Shown: positions 1 through 9,287, counted from the stretch's first letter. The stretch is 64,000 nt of DNA from Croceicoccus sp. Ery15 (GCF_020985305.1 NZ_CP087588.1:1550001-1614000); one strand, 5' to 3'. Numbers and translations are program-made. Notes: generated by a model not told the origin, from the letters alone.

Positions 1-1
1 C

Positions 2-229
2 GACCGCTATCCCAAGGCGCAGATCCGCGATTTCGACGGCAATCCGCAGCGCCTGACCGAGATGGATGCGGTCATCGCCTATCTGCAGATGCTGGGCACT
101 CTGGTCGATTTCGAAAGCGCCGCCGCGATGGAGGAAATCGCCGTGGATGACCCCGCCCTGCGCACCCCCGCGAACGAAGCGGAGCAAGCCGGTATCGAAG
201 GCCAAGTGGAAGGGGAGCAACCGCGATGA
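2..229 (+). CDS. ccoO: cbb3-type cytochrome c oxidase subunit II, C-terminal part
   Basis: Only the last 75 residues are in the window; the frame is open from the first base to TGA at 227-229. The translated end contains [15 protein letters not shown], typical of the C-terminus of CcoO, the membrane-anchored monohaem cytochrome c subunit of cbb3 oxidase. The heme-binding motif lies upstream, outside the window. After that motif comes a short acidic tail ([17 protein letters not shown]). The stop overlaps the ATG of the next gene (ATGA), so it is translationally coupled to ccoQ. The following ccoQ, ccoP and assembly genes make the assignment firm although it is partial. Confidence 0.9.
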   Translation, partial: DRYPKAQIRDFDGNPQRLTEMDAVIAYLQMLGTLVDFESAAAMEEIAVDDPALRTPANEAEQAGIEGQVEGEQPR

Positions 230-390
230 GCACCTATGACACGCTGCGCCATTTCGCGGACGGCATCGGGCTGGTCGTGATGTTCGCGATCTTTGTCACC
301 CTGTGCGCATGGCCGTTCCGCCCCGGCGCAAAGAAGCACAACCGGACGGCTGCAAACTCGATCTTCGAGGAGAATGACGGTGGAGAATAA
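226..390 (+). CDS. ccoQ: cbb3-type oxidase small subunit CcoQ
   Basis: A 54-residue protein, the usual size of CcoQ/FixQ. It has one hydrophobic segment (about residues 14-30, [19 protein letters not shown]) followed by a basic Arg-Pro-Gly-Ala-Lys-Lys stretch and a polar tail, as in the family. CcoQ is a single-span accessory subunit that stabilises the cbb3 complex in the inner membrane. It overlaps ccoO by 4 nt at its start and ccoP by 17 nt at its end, the canonical ccoNOQP order. Identification rests on size, topology and position, since the family has little sequence conservation. Confidence 0.88.
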   Translation: MSTYDTLRHFADGIGLVVMFAIFVTLCAWPFRPGAKKHNRTAANSIFEENDGGE

Positions 391-1303
391 ACGGTTCGAC
401 GAGCCCACCGGCACCCACACCGTCGGGCATGAATGGGACGGTATCGAGGAGCTGGACACCCCCCTGCCCCGCTGGTGGCTGTGGGTGTTCTATGCGACCA
501 TCGTGTTTTCGATCGGCTATGTCATTGCCTATCCGGCATGGCCGATGATCGACAGCGCGACCAAGGGCTATCTGGGATGGAGCAGCCGCGGCGAGCTGCA
601 AAAGGAACTGGCCGCGGTGGAAGACGGGCGCAGCGCCTTTCGCGCGCAACTGGCCCGCATTCCGATCGAGCGGCTGCCCGAGGATTCGACCATGATGGCG
701 CAGGCCGTGGCCGGTGGCCGCGCCGCGTTTCAGGTGAATTGCGTGCAGTGTCACGGCTCGGGCGCAGCGGGCAGCGCGGCTGGCGGGGCCAAGGGCTATC
801 CCAATCTGAACGACGACGACTGGCTGTGGGGCGGCGATCTGAAAGCGATCGAACGCACGATCCGGCACGGCATCCGCCATCCGGGCGACGATGAAACCCA
901 TCTGTCGGTCATGCCCGCCTTTGCCGGCATGTTCGAAGCGCCGCAGCTGGCCGCGCTGACCGATCAGGTGTTGTCGTTCAGCGGGCGGGGTAAGGCGAAT
1001 GCGACAGGCGCGCAGCTCTATGCCGATAATTGCGCGGCCTGCCATGGCCCGACCGGACAGGGCATGCGCGAATTCGGCGCGCCCGATCTGGGCGATGCGA
1101 TCTGGATCTATGGCGACAGCCGGGAGGATATTGCCGCGCAGATCCTGAATCCGCGCATGGGCGTCATGCCCGCGTGGCAGGGCAGGCTCGATCCGGTGAC
1201 GATCAAGATGCTGGCTGCCTATGTCCACTCGCTGGGCGGGGGCGAGGATGTCGTGCCCGAAACTGCGCCAGCTACCCCGGACGAGGCCGATGCAGCACGG
1301 TGA
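374..1303 (+). CDS. ccoP: cbb3-type cytochrome c oxidase dihaem subunit III
   Basis: A 309-residue membrane-anchored dihaem cytochrome c that passes electrons to the CcoN/CcoO core. One membrane segment lies at about residues 34-57. Two c-type heme sites are visible, CVQCH at 123-127 and CAACH at 220-224, with likely axial Met residues in SVMPAF (M180) and GVMPAW (M265). The start at 374 was chosen because the conserved N-terminus begins [23 protein letters not shown] in part; the frame is open further upstream only through ccoQ. It overlaps ccoQ upstream and ccoG downstream (14 nt), so all are probably one transcript. Confidence 0.95.
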   Translation: MTVENKRFDEPTGTHTVGHEWDGIEELDTPLPRWWLWVFYATIVFSIGYVIAYPAWPMIDSATKGYLGWSSRGELQKELAAVEDGRSAFRAQLARIPIERLPEDSTMMAQAVAGGRAAFQVNCVQCHGSGAAGSAAGGAKGYPNLNDDDWLWGGDLKAIERTIRHGIRHPGDDETHLSVMPAFAGMFEAPQLAALTDQVLSFSGRGKANATGAQLYADNCAACHGPTGQGMREFGAPDLGDAIWIYGDSREDIAAQILNPRMGVMPAWQGRLDPVTIKMLAAYVHSLGGGEDVVPETAPATPDEADAAR

Positions 1304-2786
1304 CGGCGATCTGAAGCGGCCCGACAAGGGCACACAAAGCGGGGCATCTTCGGCAGATGCCCCGCCGCTCCAGCTCTATGAAAAGCACAATGTCGTCCAT
1401 AACAAGCGCATCGACGGCCCGTTCCGGCGCTTCAAATGGTTCGTCATGGTCGTCACGCTGGCGATTTACTACATCACGCCCTGGCTGCGCTGGGACCGCG
1501 GTCCCTATGCACCCGATCAGGCAGTGCTGGTCGATCTGGCCAATCGCCGCTTCTATATGTTCGGCATAGAGATCTGGCCGCACGAATTCTATTACGTCGC
1601 GGGGCTGCTGATCATGGCGGGGATCGGCCTGTTCCTCGTCACCAGCGCGGTGGGGCGCGCGTGGTGCGGCTATGCCTGTCCGCAAACCGTGTGGACCGAC
1701 CTGTTCCAGCATATCGACCGGCTGGTCGATGGCGACCGCAATGCACGCATCCGGCTGGACAAGGCGCCGTGGGGCCCTGCCAAGATCGCGCGGCGCGCGT
1801 TCAAATGGACGATCTATCTGGCCATTGCCTTTGCCACCGGCGGCGCGTGGATCCTGTATTTTGCCGATGCGCCCACATTGCTGCGCGAATTCTTTACGGG
1901 AACCGCCGATCCGGTCGCCTATGCCACGGTGGCGGTGCTGACCTTTACCACATTCGCGCTGGGCGGTTTCATGCGCGAACAGGTGTGCATCTATATGTGC
2001 CCATGGCCGCGCATCCAGACCGCGATGCTGGACGAGAAATCGCTGATCGTCACATATAAGGACTGGCGCGGGGAACCGCGCGGAAGCGTGAAGAAGGCCG
2101 CGAAAGCGCCCGACGCGTTCGGGGACTGCATCGATTGCAACCAGTGCGTTGCGGTATGCCCCACCGGCATCGACATCCGCGAAGGGCCGCAGATCGGCTG
2201 CATCACCTGCGCGCTGTGCATCGATGCGTGCGACCGCGTGATGAAGGATGTGGGCCGCCCGCGCGGTCTGATCGATTACGCCACGCTGGAAGATTGCAAG
2301 GCCGAGGCCGAAGGCGCGCCGCCGCGCCCGATCCTGAAAACTCTGCTGCGACCGCGCACCATCGTCTATTTCGGCATCTGGGTCGCCATCGGCCTTGTCA
2401 TGTTGTTCGCGCTGGGCAATCGCAGCCATACCGGCCTGACCGTATCGCCCGATCGCAACCCGCCCTTCATGGTGCTGTCCGACGGCACGATCCGCAATGC
2501 CTATACGCTGAAACTGCGCAATATGGAGAGCAGGCCGCGCGACATGGAAGTCGCGGTACAGGGCCTGCCCGGCGCGGTGATGTGGACCGATACGATCATG
2601 CGCGACAATGCCGCCCCCACGCAAATCGTGCATGTCGATGCCGACCAGACGCAGACGGTGCGCGCCTATATCGCCGCGCCTGCCGGCACCGGGGAACAGG
2701 AATTCCGCATCCTCGTCACCTCTCAGGACGAACAGCGCGAACAGGATGCGGAAGAAACGCGGTTCTCCGCGCCGGGGGGGCAATGA
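1290..2786 (+). CDS. ccoG: cytochrome c oxidase accessory protein CcoG (polyferredoxin)
   Basis: A 498-residue membrane iron-sulfur protein of the CcoG/RdxA/FixG family, implicated in copper reduction during cbb3 maturation. It has several membrane segments in the first half (for example around the residues for FVMVVTLAIYYITPWL) and the conserved WCGYACPQTVWTD and CIYMCPWPR stretches. Two ferredoxin-type cysteine clusters follow (CIDCNQCVAVCP and CITCALCIDAC). A further membrane span precedes a C-terminal Ig-like FixG domain. The ATG at 1290 lies inside the end of ccoP. It sits in the usual ccoGHIS assembly order directly after the structural genes. Confidence 0.95.
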   Translation: MQHGDGDLKRPDKGTQSGASSADAPPLQLYEKHNVVHNKRIDGPFRRFKWFVMVVTLAIYYITPWLRWDRGPYAPDQAVLVDLANRRFYMFGIEIWPHEFYYVAGLLIMAGIGLFLVTSAVGRAWCGYACPQTVWTDLFQHIDRLVDGDRNARIRLDKAPWGPAKIARRAFKWTIYLAIAFATGGAWILYFADAPTLLREFFTGTADPVAYATVAVLTFTTFALGGFMREQVCIYMCPWPRIQTAMLDEKSLIVTYKDWRGEPRGSVKKAAKAPDAFGDCIDCNQCVAVCPTGIDIREGPQIGCITCALCIDACDRVMKDVGRPRGLIDYATLEDCKAEAEGAPPRPILKTLLRPRTIVYFGIWVAIGLVMLFALGNRSHTGLTVSPDRNPPFMVLSDGTIRNAYTLKLRNMESRPRDMEVAVQGLPGAVMWTDTIMRDNAAPTQIVHVDADQTQTVRAYIAAPAGTGEQEFRILVTSQDEQREQDAEETRFSAPGGQ

Positions 2787-2802
2787 TGGCGGGAAGCAAG
2801 CA

Positions 2803-3249
2803 ATGAAGGGCGAATTCACCGGAAAACACATGCTGGCGGTGCTGGTCACCGGCTTTGGCATCGTGGTCGCGGTCAATTTCACCATGGCCGCATTCGCGGT
2901 AAAGGGGTTCAACGGCGTGGTCGTCGAAAACTCCTATGTCGCCAGCCAGAATTATAACGGCTGGCTGGATCGCGCCCGCGCGCAGGAAGCGCTTGGCTGG
3001 TCCGCCACCATGGCGCGGGCACCGGACGGCAGGCTGGCGATTGCAACCGGCGGCGTGCCCGCCAGTGCGAAGGTCGATGCCATGCTGCGCCGCCCGATGG
3101 GCGACAGCACGGTCACGCATCTGGCGTTGCGGCCGCGCGGGGATGGCGCCTATGCCAGTGCCGATCCCTTGCCCGGGGGGCGCTGGATCGTGCGGCTGAC
3201 CGTCAGCGCGCATGGCGATGAATGGAAAGGCGAAGGGGAAGTCGATTGA
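2803..3249 (+). CDS. ccoH: FixH/CcoH family cbb3 assembly protein
   Basis: A 148-residue protein with one N-terminal membrane span (about residues 11-33) and a periplasmic domain containing VENSYVASQNYNGWL, a hallmark of FixH. CcoH/FixH is needed for assembly and stability of cbb3 oxidase, probably with CcoI in copper delivery. The ATG at 2803 gives the membrane span near the N-terminus; the frame is open upstream only through ccoG. The 16-nt gap after ccoG contains a seven-codon frame (2783-2806) that I regard as chance. The TGA at 3247-3249 overlaps the TTG start of the next gene. Confidence 0.93.
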   Translation: MKGEFTGKHMLAVLVTGFGIVVAVNFTMAAFAVKGFNGVVVENSYVASQNYNGWLDRARAQEALGWSATMARAPDGRLAIATGGVPASAKVDAMLRRPMGDSTVTHLALRPRGDGAYASADPLPGGRWIVRLTVSAHGDEWKGEGEVD

Positions 3250-5399
3250 CCGGCACGCTCTCCGCCAATGCCGTTTTTGACGACCCGACCGCGACCGGGC
3301 TTCCTCTGTTCGATACGCGGCTGACCGTGCCCGGCATGCGCTGCGCGGGCTGCATCGCCAAGATCGAGCGCGGGCTGGGCGGGCTGGACGGGGTGGCATC
3401 GGCGCGGGTCAATTTCTCGGCCAAGCGGGTCGCGGTGCGCCACGATGCACGGCTGGATGAAAGCGATCTGGTCGACGCGCTGCGGCATCTGGGGTTCGAG
3501 GCGCAGGCACTGGCCGATAATCCGCTGGGCCGCGACGACCGCGATACCAAACGCCTGCTGCGCGCCCTTGCCGTGGCGGGGTTCGGCATGATGAACATCA
3601 TGCTCTTTTCGGTCAGCGTATGGGCAGGCGCAGAGGGTGTGAACCGCGACATGTTCCACTGGATCAGCGCGCTGATCGCGCTGCCGGTGGTCGCCTATGC
3701 GGGCCAGCCGTTCTTCGCATCGGCATGGATGGCGCTGCGGTATCGCCGGACGAACATGGACGTGCCCATTTCCATTGGCGTGCTGCTCGCCACGGGATTA
3801 AGCCTGTATGAGACGCTGACGGGCGGCGAACATGCGTTTTTCGACAGCGCGGTGATGCTGCTGTTCTTCCTTTTGGCGGGCCGCGTGCTGGATGCGATGA
3901 TGCGCGACCGGACGCGCGCGGGCATCGGGGCGCTGCTGGGCCGGATGGGCCGCAGCGCCAGCGTGATCCAGCCCGACGGCTCCTCGCGCCGTGTCGCGGC
4001 AGAGCGGCTGGAGCCGGGCATGCTGATGCTGGTCGCGGCGGGAGAGGCACTGGCCGCCGACGGCATCGTCGAAGGCTGTGCCGCGACGGTCGACAATTCC
4101 ATGCTGACCGGCGAAAGCGCCCCCGAACGCATCGGTGCGGGCGGCACGGTCCATGCGGGCGCGATCAATATGATGGACCCGGTCAGGGTGCGCGTTACCG
4201 CCGCCGGACCGGACACGGCCATTGCCGAAATCGCGCGGCTGATGGACGAGGCGGGGCAGTCGCGTTCGCGCTATGTGCGGATCGCCGACCGTGCCTCGCG
4301 CCTCTATGCCCCTGCCGTGCATTCGCTGGCGGCGCTGGCGTTCACCGGCTGGATGATCGCGGGCGCAGGCTGGTATCAATCGGCCGTGATCGCGATTGCC
4401 GTGCTGATCATCACCTGCCCCTGCGCGATGGGGCTGGCCGTGCCTGCCGCGCAGGTCGTGGCCAGCAATGCGCTGATCCGGCGCGGCCTGCTGGTGAAAG
4501 ACGGCAGCGCGCTGGAACGTCTGGCAGAGGTGGACGTGGCGATTTTCGACAAGACCGGCACGCTGACCCTTGGCGAACCGCGCCCCGATGTGACGGCGCT
4601 GGACGCAGAGCAAAAACCGGTCGCGCTGGCGCTGGCGCAGCACAGCCGCCACCCGCTCAGCCGCGGGCTGGTCGCTGCCTTGCAGGCCGAAGGGGTCGAA
4701 CCCGCCGCCCTGACCGATGTGGTCGAAAGCGGCGGGCGCGGGCTTTCCGGAATGCTCGGCGATGTCGGGGTCGCGCTGGAACGGGTGGAGGATGCAGGTG
4801 CCGCCATGGCCAGTTCGCTGCGGATCGGCGACGCGCGCATCACGATCCGTTTCCGCGATCCGCTGCGCCGCGACGCACGGCAGGCAATCGGCGCGCTGGA
4901 AGCGATGGGCATCGCATCGCGCATCGTGTCGGGCGACCGGAACGCGGTGGTCGCCCCGCTTGCCGCGCAGCTGGGCATCGACGGCGCGGGCGGCCAGTTG
5001 CCCGCGGACAAGCTGGCGGTGCTATCCGCATTGAAAGATCAAGGGCGTTTTCCGCTGATGGTTGGCGACGGGCTGAACGACGGGCCAGCCCTTGCCGCCG
5101 CCCATGCATCCATCGCGCCCGGCACGGCCAGCGATGCCAGCCAGCAGGCCGCCGACGCGGTCTTCGTGGGCGAAAGGCTGATGCCCGTGGTCGCGGCGCT
5201 GCGCGTGGCGCGCGCGACCATGCGGGTCGTGCGGCAGAACTTCGGCGTTGCGGTGCTGTATAATATCTGCGCGGTCCCGCTGGCGCTGGCAGGCATGGTT
5301 ACGCCCCTGATCGCGGCCATCGCCATGTCGCTCAGCTCTCTGGTCGTGGTCGGCAATTCGCTGCGACTGGCCCGCGCGGCAAAGGCAGACGCGGCATGA
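3246..5399 (+). CDS. ccoI: cbb3 copper-transporting P1B-type ATPase CcoI/FixI
   Basis: Heavy-metal P-type ATPase exporting Cu(I) for cbb3 oxidase assembly. An N-terminal metal-binding domain has GMRCAGC (Cys33 and Cys36). The membrane metal site is CPC at 391-393, the phosphorylation loop DKTGTLT begins at Asp435, the HP motif is SRHPLSRG, and the hinge is GDGLNDGP at about 607-614. I prefer the TTG start at 3246 (717 aa) because AAGGGG lies 7 nt upstream and the codon overlaps the ccoH stop. An ATG at 3222, inside ccoH, would add eight residues but has no ribosome-binding site. Confidence 0.93.
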   Translation: MTGTLSANAVFDDPTATGLPLFDTRLTVPGMRCAGCIAKIERGLGGLDGVASARVNFSAKRVAVRHDARLDESDLVDALRHLGFEAQALADNPLGRDDRDTKRLLRALAVAGFGMMNIMLFSVSVWAGAEGVNRDMFHWISALIALPVVAYAGQPFFASAWMALRYRRTNMDVPISIGVLLATGLSLYETLTGGEHAFFDSAVMLLFFLLAGRVLDAMMRDRTRAGIGALLGRMGRSASVIQPDGSSRRVAAERLEPGMLMLVAAGEALAADGIVEGCAATVDNSMLTGESAPERIGAGGTVHAGAINMMDPVRVRVTAAGPDTAIAEIARLMDEAGQSRSRYVRIADRASRLYAPAVHSLAALAFTGWMIAGAGWYQSAVIAIAVLIITCPCAMGLAVPAAQVVASNALIRRGLLVKDGSALERLAEVDVAIFDKTGTLTLGEPRPDVTALDAEQKPVALALAQHSRHPLSRGLVAALQAEGVEPAALTDVVESGGRGLSGMLGDVGVALERVEDAGAAMASSLRIGDARITIRFRDPLRRDARQAIGALEAMGIASRIVSGDRNAVVAPLAAQLGIDGAGGQLPADKLAVLSALKDQGRFPLMVGDGLNDGPALAAAHASIAPGTASDASQQAADAVFVGERLMPVVAALRVARATMRVVRQNFGVAVLYNICAVPLALAGMVTPLIAAIAMSLSSLVVVGNSLRLARAAKADAA

Positions 5400-5578
5400 G
5401 CGGCATGGTCTTCCTGATCCCGATTGCCCTGCTGATGGGCGCATGCGGGCTGGCGGCGTTCTTCTGGGCGATGCGCAGCGGGCAGTTCGACGATCTGGAC
5501 GGAGCGGCCAATCGCATCCTGATCGATGAGGATGAGGATGGTGCCAATGCCGCCGATTCAGGGGGAGAACACCCGTGA
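5396..5578 (+). CDS. ccoS: cbb3-type cytochrome oxidase assembly protein CcoS
   Basis: A 60-residue protein with one N-terminal membrane span and the CcoS hallmark of an aromatic/Arg stretch (FFWAMRSGQFDDLDGAANRIL) right after it. CcoS is required for insertion of heme and copper cofactors into CcoN. The ATG overlaps the ccoI stop (ATGA), and its own stop overlaps the GTG start of the following small gene. The acidic tail (DEDEDGANAADSGGEHP) is longer than in minimal CcoS proteins but unremarkable. Confidence 0.92.
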   Translation: MSGMVFLIPIALLMGACGLAAFFWAMRSGQFDDLDGAANRILIDEDEDGANAADSGGEHP

Positions 5579-5805
5579 AGGCCGAAATCCTTGCGCTGAC
5601 CGCGTTGGTCCCGTTGATGGCGGGCACCGGCCCTGCGCGCGCGGGCGATACGATCACGGTCGCCCTATGCGATGGCGGCACCGTCTCCATCCCCCTGAAC
5701 CGCAAGGACAGGCACGAACCCGCTCCCTGCCATCCCAAGGGCTGCCATGGCGGCGCATGCCGGAACGAAGCGGCCAAAAAGAAGGGCGCGCGCGGGAAAG
5801 TTTGA
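5575..5805 (+). CDS. small Cys/His-rich secreted protein, unknown function
   Basis: A 76-residue frame starting with GTG that overlaps the ccoS stop (GTGA), so it is probably co-translated with the cbb3 assembly genes. The first 23 residues look like a Sec signal peptide ending in Ala-Arg-Ala-Gly. The mature part is about 50 residues and carries a compact PCHPKGCHGGAC cluster plus one more Cys (ALCDGG), then a lysine-rich tail. The Cys/His spacing suggests metal binding, and the position suggests a role in periplasmic copper handling or oxidase assembly; both are inference. I recognise no named family. Confidence 0.7.
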   Translation: MKAEILALTALVPLMAGTGPARAGDTITVALCDGGTVSIPLNRKDRHEPAPCHPKGCHGGACRNEAAKKKGARGKV

Positions 5806-5815
5806 TCCAGCGCAA
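5802..5815 (+). promoter_or_regulatory. candidate FNR/FixK-type binding site upstream of hemN
   Basis: TTGATCCAGCGCAA matches the FNR/FixK consensus TTGAT-N4-ATCAA perfectly in the first half and as CGCAA in the second. The site centre lies 41.5 nt before the ATG of hemN, the normal activator distance to a transcription start rather than to a start codon. An oxygen-responsive activator upstream of the anaerobic coproporphyrinogen dehydrogenase is expected. The half-site mismatch and the short distance keep this tentative. Confidence 0.5.
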
Positions 5816-5849
5816 GGACACCTATCCTGCTGCGTGAAACAAAGGCCTC

Positions 5850-7163
5850 ATGTGGCCTTATCATCCCGATCTGCTGGCAACGCCGGTGCCGCGTTACACC
5901 AGCTTTCCGACCGCGGCCGAATTCGGCCCGCTATCGCCCGATGTCACGCGTGACGCGATCCAGCGCGCAGAGGGCGATGTTTCGCTCTATGTCCATATCC
6001 CCTTTTGCGAGAAGATCTGTTTTTACTGCGGCTGCAACACCGGCGCATCGGGCCGCCGCCAGCGGCTCGATTCCTATCTGACGGCGCTCTATCGCGAAAT
6101 CGCGCTGACGGCCTCGCTATTGCCGCGCCATGCCCGGGTGCGGCGTGTGTCGTTCGGCGGGGGCAGTCCCAATGCGCTCGACCCCGTCGATTTCGTGCGG
6201 CTGATGGACCGGCTGACGCTGGAATTCGCGCTGGTCGATCCGGTGCTGTCGATCGAACTGGACCCCCGTTCGATGACGGCGGACTGGGCGCATGTGATCG
6301 GCCATGTCGGGATAGAGCGCGCCAGCCTTGGCGTGCAGACATTTGCCCCCCATTGCCAAAAGGCGATCGGCCGCGTCCAGGCCGAGGACGAGATCGTCCG
6401 CGCGGTCGACTGGCTGCGCGATGCGGGGGTCGGATCGCTGAATTTCGACCTGATGTACGGGCTGCCGATGCAGACGCAGGAAGATCTGGTCGATTCCATG
6501 CACCGCACCCGCGTTCTCGGCGCGGACCGGGTGGCGCTGTTCGGCTATGCCCATGTGCCGCATATCGTAAAGCGGCAGGCGGCCATCGACGACAGCCGGT
6601 TGCCCGACGGCGGCGCGCGCTTTGCCATGGCCTCGCTCGGCTACAGCTATTTCTGTACCCATGGCTATGCCCCCGTCGGCTTCGACCATTTCGCCAAGCC
6701 GGGGCACGACCCGCTGGCCCGCGCGGCCCTGTCGGGCACGCTGCGCCGGAATTTTCAGGGCTTTACCGATGACGAGGCCCCCGTTCTGATCGGGCTTGGC
6801 GCATCGGCGATCAGCAGCTTTCCCGATCTGCTGTCGCAGAACGAGAAGAACAGCGGGCGTTACCGCATGATCGCAGGCGAAGGGCGGCTGCCGGTCGAAC
6901 GCGGCATTGCCCGCAGCGATGACGACCGCCGGCGCGCATCGGTGATCGAAGGGCTGCTGTGCCAACAGGCCGCATGGGTGCCCCCTGCCCTGCGCGCCGA
7001 AGTCAGCGACCGGCTGGCCGTGTTCGAGGATCGCGGCCTTGCCGCCATGCAGGGCGAGCATCTGCATATCACACCCGAAGGCCTGCCCTATGCACGCGGA
7101 ATCGCGGCGCTGTTCGATCCCTATCGCCAGCAATCGCCGCGGCGGTTCAGCTCGGCGATATGA
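5850..7163 (+). CDS. hemN: oxygen-independent coproporphyrinogen III oxidase (dehydrogenase)
   Basis: A 437-residue radical SAM enzyme that converts coproporphyrinogen III to protoporphyrinogen IX without oxygen in heme synthesis. The N-terminal PVPRYTSFPTA and the cluster CEKICFYCGC (Cys53, 57, 60, 62; CX3CX2CXC) are diagnostic of true HemN rather than HemW. Other conserved stretches are SFGGGSPNAL and the SIELDPR region. It follows the cbb3 assembly genes, sits 35 nt after an FNR/FixK-like site, and ends 6 nt before the convergent purU. Low-oxygen induction alongside the high-affinity oxidase would be logical. Confidence 0.95.
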   Translation: MWPYHPDLLATPVPRYTSFPTAAEFGPLSPDVTRDAIQRAEGDVSLYVHIPFCEKICFYCGCNTGASGRRQRLDSYLTALYREIALTASLLPRHARVRRVSFGGGSPNALDPVDFVRLMDRLTLEFALVDPVLSIELDPRSMTADWAHVIGHVGIERASLGVQTFAPHCQKAIGRVQAEDEIVRAVDWLRDAGVGSLNFDLMYGLPMQTQEDLVDSMHRTRVLGADRVALFGYAHVPHIVKRQAAIDDSRLPDGGARFAMASLGYSYFCTHGYAPVGFDHFAKPGHDPLARAALSGTLRRNFQGFTDDEAPVLIGLGASAISSFPDLLSQNEKNSGRYRMIAGEGRLPVERGIARSDDDRRRASVIEGLLCQQAAWVPPALRAEVSDRLAVFEDRGLAAMQGEHLHITPEGLPYARGIAALFDPYRQQSPRRFSSAI

Positions 7164-7169
7164 CCGCAA

Positions 7170-8024
7170 TCAGTCGCTGAACACAACCGTGCGTTCGCCG
7201 TTCAGGAACACGCGGTCTTCCAGATGCGCCTTGACCGCGCGGGCCAGCACGCGGCGTTCCACATCGCGCCCGCGCGCGACCATGTCCTCGGCCGTGTCCT
7301 TGTGGGTAATCGCCTGCACGTCCTGCACGATGATCGGCCCTTCATCCAGATCGGCAGTCACGTAATGGCTGGTCGCGCCGATCATCTTCACCCCGCGATC
7401 ATGCGCCTGGTGATAGGGTTTGGCCCCCTTGAACCCCGGCAGGAACGAATGGTGGATATTGATGCACCGCCCCGACAGGAACGCCGCCATGTCATCGGAC
7501 AATATCTGCATATAGCGCGCCAGAACGACCAGTTCGGCCCCCGTTGCCGTGACCAGCGCCTTGACCTGCGCCTCCTGCTGCGCCTTCGTCTCGCGCGATA
7601 CGGGCAGATGATGGAACGGGATATCGCCGATCAGCGAACCGGCCAAGGCTTCTTTCGGATGGTTCGACACGATGGCGACCACATCCATCACCAGCTCGCC
7701 CGAACGCTTGCGGTTCAAAAGGTCGGCAAGGCAATGGTCGAACTTGCTGACCATCAACAGCACCTTGGGCCGGTACGCAGGCGCGCGCAAACGCCAGTCC
7801 ATTCCCAGTTTCGCCGCCAGCGGACCGAATCCACTGTGATAATCGGCAGGATCGGTCGGCCCGTGGTCAAATGCGACGCGCATGAAGAAACGGCCCGTCG
7901 AAGCATCGTTATATTGTTCGGCATCGGTGATATTGCCGCCGCGTTCGGCCAGAAAGCCCGCGATGGCGGCGACCAGCCCCGGCCTGTCGTCGCATGACAG
8001 GCTGAGCACGCAATTCCTGTTCAA
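7170..8024 (-). CDS. purU: formyltetrahydrofolate deformylase
   Basis: PurU hydrolyses 10-formyl-THF to formate and THF, balancing one-carbon pools. An N-terminal ACT domain (about residues 5-85, beginning [13 protein letters not shown]) is followed by a formyltransferase-fold domain. The catalytic block [20 protein letters not shown] and the Asp in [14 protein letters not shown] supply the Asn-His-Asp set. The frame opens at a GTG (8033), but AAGGAG overlaps that codon; the TTG at 8024 lies 8 nt downstream of AAGGAG and gives 284 residues with the usual N-terminus, so I chose it. It stands alone and converges with hemN. Confidence 0.93.
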   Translation of the reverse strand: MNRNCVLSLSCDDRPGLVAAIAGFLAERGGNITDAEQYNDASTGRFFMRVAFDHGPTDPADYHSGFGPLAAKLGMDWRLRAPAYRPKVLLMVSKFDHCLADLLNRKRSGELVMDVVAIVSNHPKEALAGSLIGDIPFHHLPVSRETKAQQEAQVKALVTATGAELVVLARYMQILSDDMAAFLSGRCINIHHSFLPGFKGAKPYHQAHDRGVKMIGATSHYVTADLDEGPIIVQDVQAITHKDTAEDMVARGRDVERRVLARAVKAHLEDRVFLNGERTVVFSD

Positions 8025-8101
8025 CTCTACCACTCCTTCGGCGCAATATGTCGCGCCGCATGGGGGGCAGACGCGCGTTAGTCCAGCATTTCCGTCACGA
8101 A

Positions 8102-9205
8102 CTATTCCAGTTTGCCGGAAACAAGGCGCGCAATCGCCATCGACGAAGTCAGCCCCGGGCTTTCGATGCCGAACAGATTGACCAGTCCCGCGCAGCCATG
8201 GTCGGCGGGGCCGGAAATCACGAAATCGCCCGCCGCCTCGCCCGGCCCGGTGATCTTGGGCCGCACGCCCGCATATCCGGCCTGCAGGCGCGTGGGATCA
8301 AGCGCGGGCCAGATGCGCCGTGCAGCGGCGGCGAACCTGGCATGGCGCGCAGGATCGACGGTGTAATCAACCGCCTCGATCCATTCGACATCGGGGCCAA
8401 AGCGCGCCTGCCCGTTCATATCCAGCGTCAGATGCGTGCCCAGCCCGCCGGGTTCGGGCACCGGATAGATCAGATGGCGGAACGGCACCTTGCCGCCATA
8501 GGTGAAATAGACGCCGCGCGCATAAAAGGCGGGCGGCACATGGGCGGGGTCCAGCGTTTCTGTTGCCAGCGCCAGTTCCTGCGCCGCCAGCCCTGCCGAA
8601 TTGACCAGCACGGGCGATGCCACCACCGCGTCGTCCGCACCGTCCAGAAAAACCTGCCACAAGCCGCCAGCCTGCGCGATCCGCGCCACGCGGCTGCCCG
8701 TGACCAGCATGGCGCCATGTGCCTCCGCCTCGCCCAGCAGGGCCAGCATTAATGCGTGGCTGTCGACAATGCCGGTCGACGGCGACAGCAGCGCGCCCGC
8801 GCAGGCGAGTTCTGGTTCCAGCGCCAGCACAGCATCGCGGTCCAGCCTGACCAGATCGCGAACGCCCGCCTGCCGGCCCCGCGCCTCGATCGCGTCCAGT
8901 TCGCCCGTTTGCGCAGCATCATGCGCGAATATGATCTTGCCTGTCCGGCGATGCGGCACGCCGCGCGCCTTGCAGAAATCGTACAGCAAGCCGCGCCCTT
9001 CGACGCACAGGCGCGCTTTCAGCGAACCTTCGGGATAATACAGGCCGGCATGGATTACTTCGGAATTGCGGCTGCTGGTCCACGATCCGAACTGCGCTTC
9101 GCCATCCAGCACCAGCGGCGCTCGGCCCGCCAGCGCCAGATCGCGCGCAATGGCAAGGCCGACCACCCCTGCCCCGACGACAATCGCATCGACTGTTCCG
9201 ACCAC
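8102..9205 (-). CDS. FAD-dependent oxidoreductase, L-2-hydroxyglutarate oxidase-like
   Basis: A DAO-family flavoprotein with the N-terminal dinucleotide fold [20 protein letters not shown], then [27 protein letters not shown], characteristic of the L2HGDH/LhgO group that oxidises L-2-hydroxyglutarate or related 2-hydroxy acids. The C-terminal [13 protein letters not shown] and [17 protein letters not shown] also fit. The frame is open to a TTG at 9244, but the family start lies close to VDAIVV, so I place the start at GTG 9205 (367 aa). Exact substrate cannot be settled from sequence; L-2-hydroxyglutarate is the best guess. Confidence 0.85.
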   Translation of the reverse strand: MVGTVDAIVVGAGVVGLAIARDLALAGRAPLVLDGEAQFGSWTSSRNSEVIHAGLYYPEGSLKARLCVEGRGLLYDFCKARGVPHRRTGKIIFAHDAAQTGELDAIEARGRQAGVRDLVRLDRDAVLALEPELACAGALLSPSTGIVDSHALMLALLGEAEAHGAMLVTGSRVARIAQAGGLWQVFLDGADDAVVASPVLVNSAGLAAQELALATETLDPAHVPPAFYARGVYFTYGGKVPFRHLIYPVPEPGGLGTHLTLDMNGQARFGPDVEWIEAVDYTVDPARHARFAAAARRIWPALDPTRLQAGYAGVRPKITGPGEAAGDFVISGPADHGCAGLVNLFGIESPGLTSSMAIARLVSGKLE

Positions 9206-9287
9206 TGCTTCGCCCCATCCCGATTGGCCGCATTTGCCCGCCAAGCCTCGGGACTAGACCGCTGACCGCCACAAAGTCACGGCAGCA

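Noticed and set aside
296..1333. Long open frame antisense to ccoP (345 codons)
   Set aside because: It mirrors ccoP, which has two heme motifs and correct context; the antisense product is Arg/Ala/His-rich without any motif. High GC makes such frames common.
2783..2806. Seven-codon frame between ccoG and ccoH
   Set aside because: Too short, no distinctive ribosome-binding site; most likely chance, although a coupling role cannot be excluded.
1272..2912. 546-codon antisense frame across ccoG
   Set aside because: Opposite strand of a clearly identified polyferredoxin gene; no domain or start signal.
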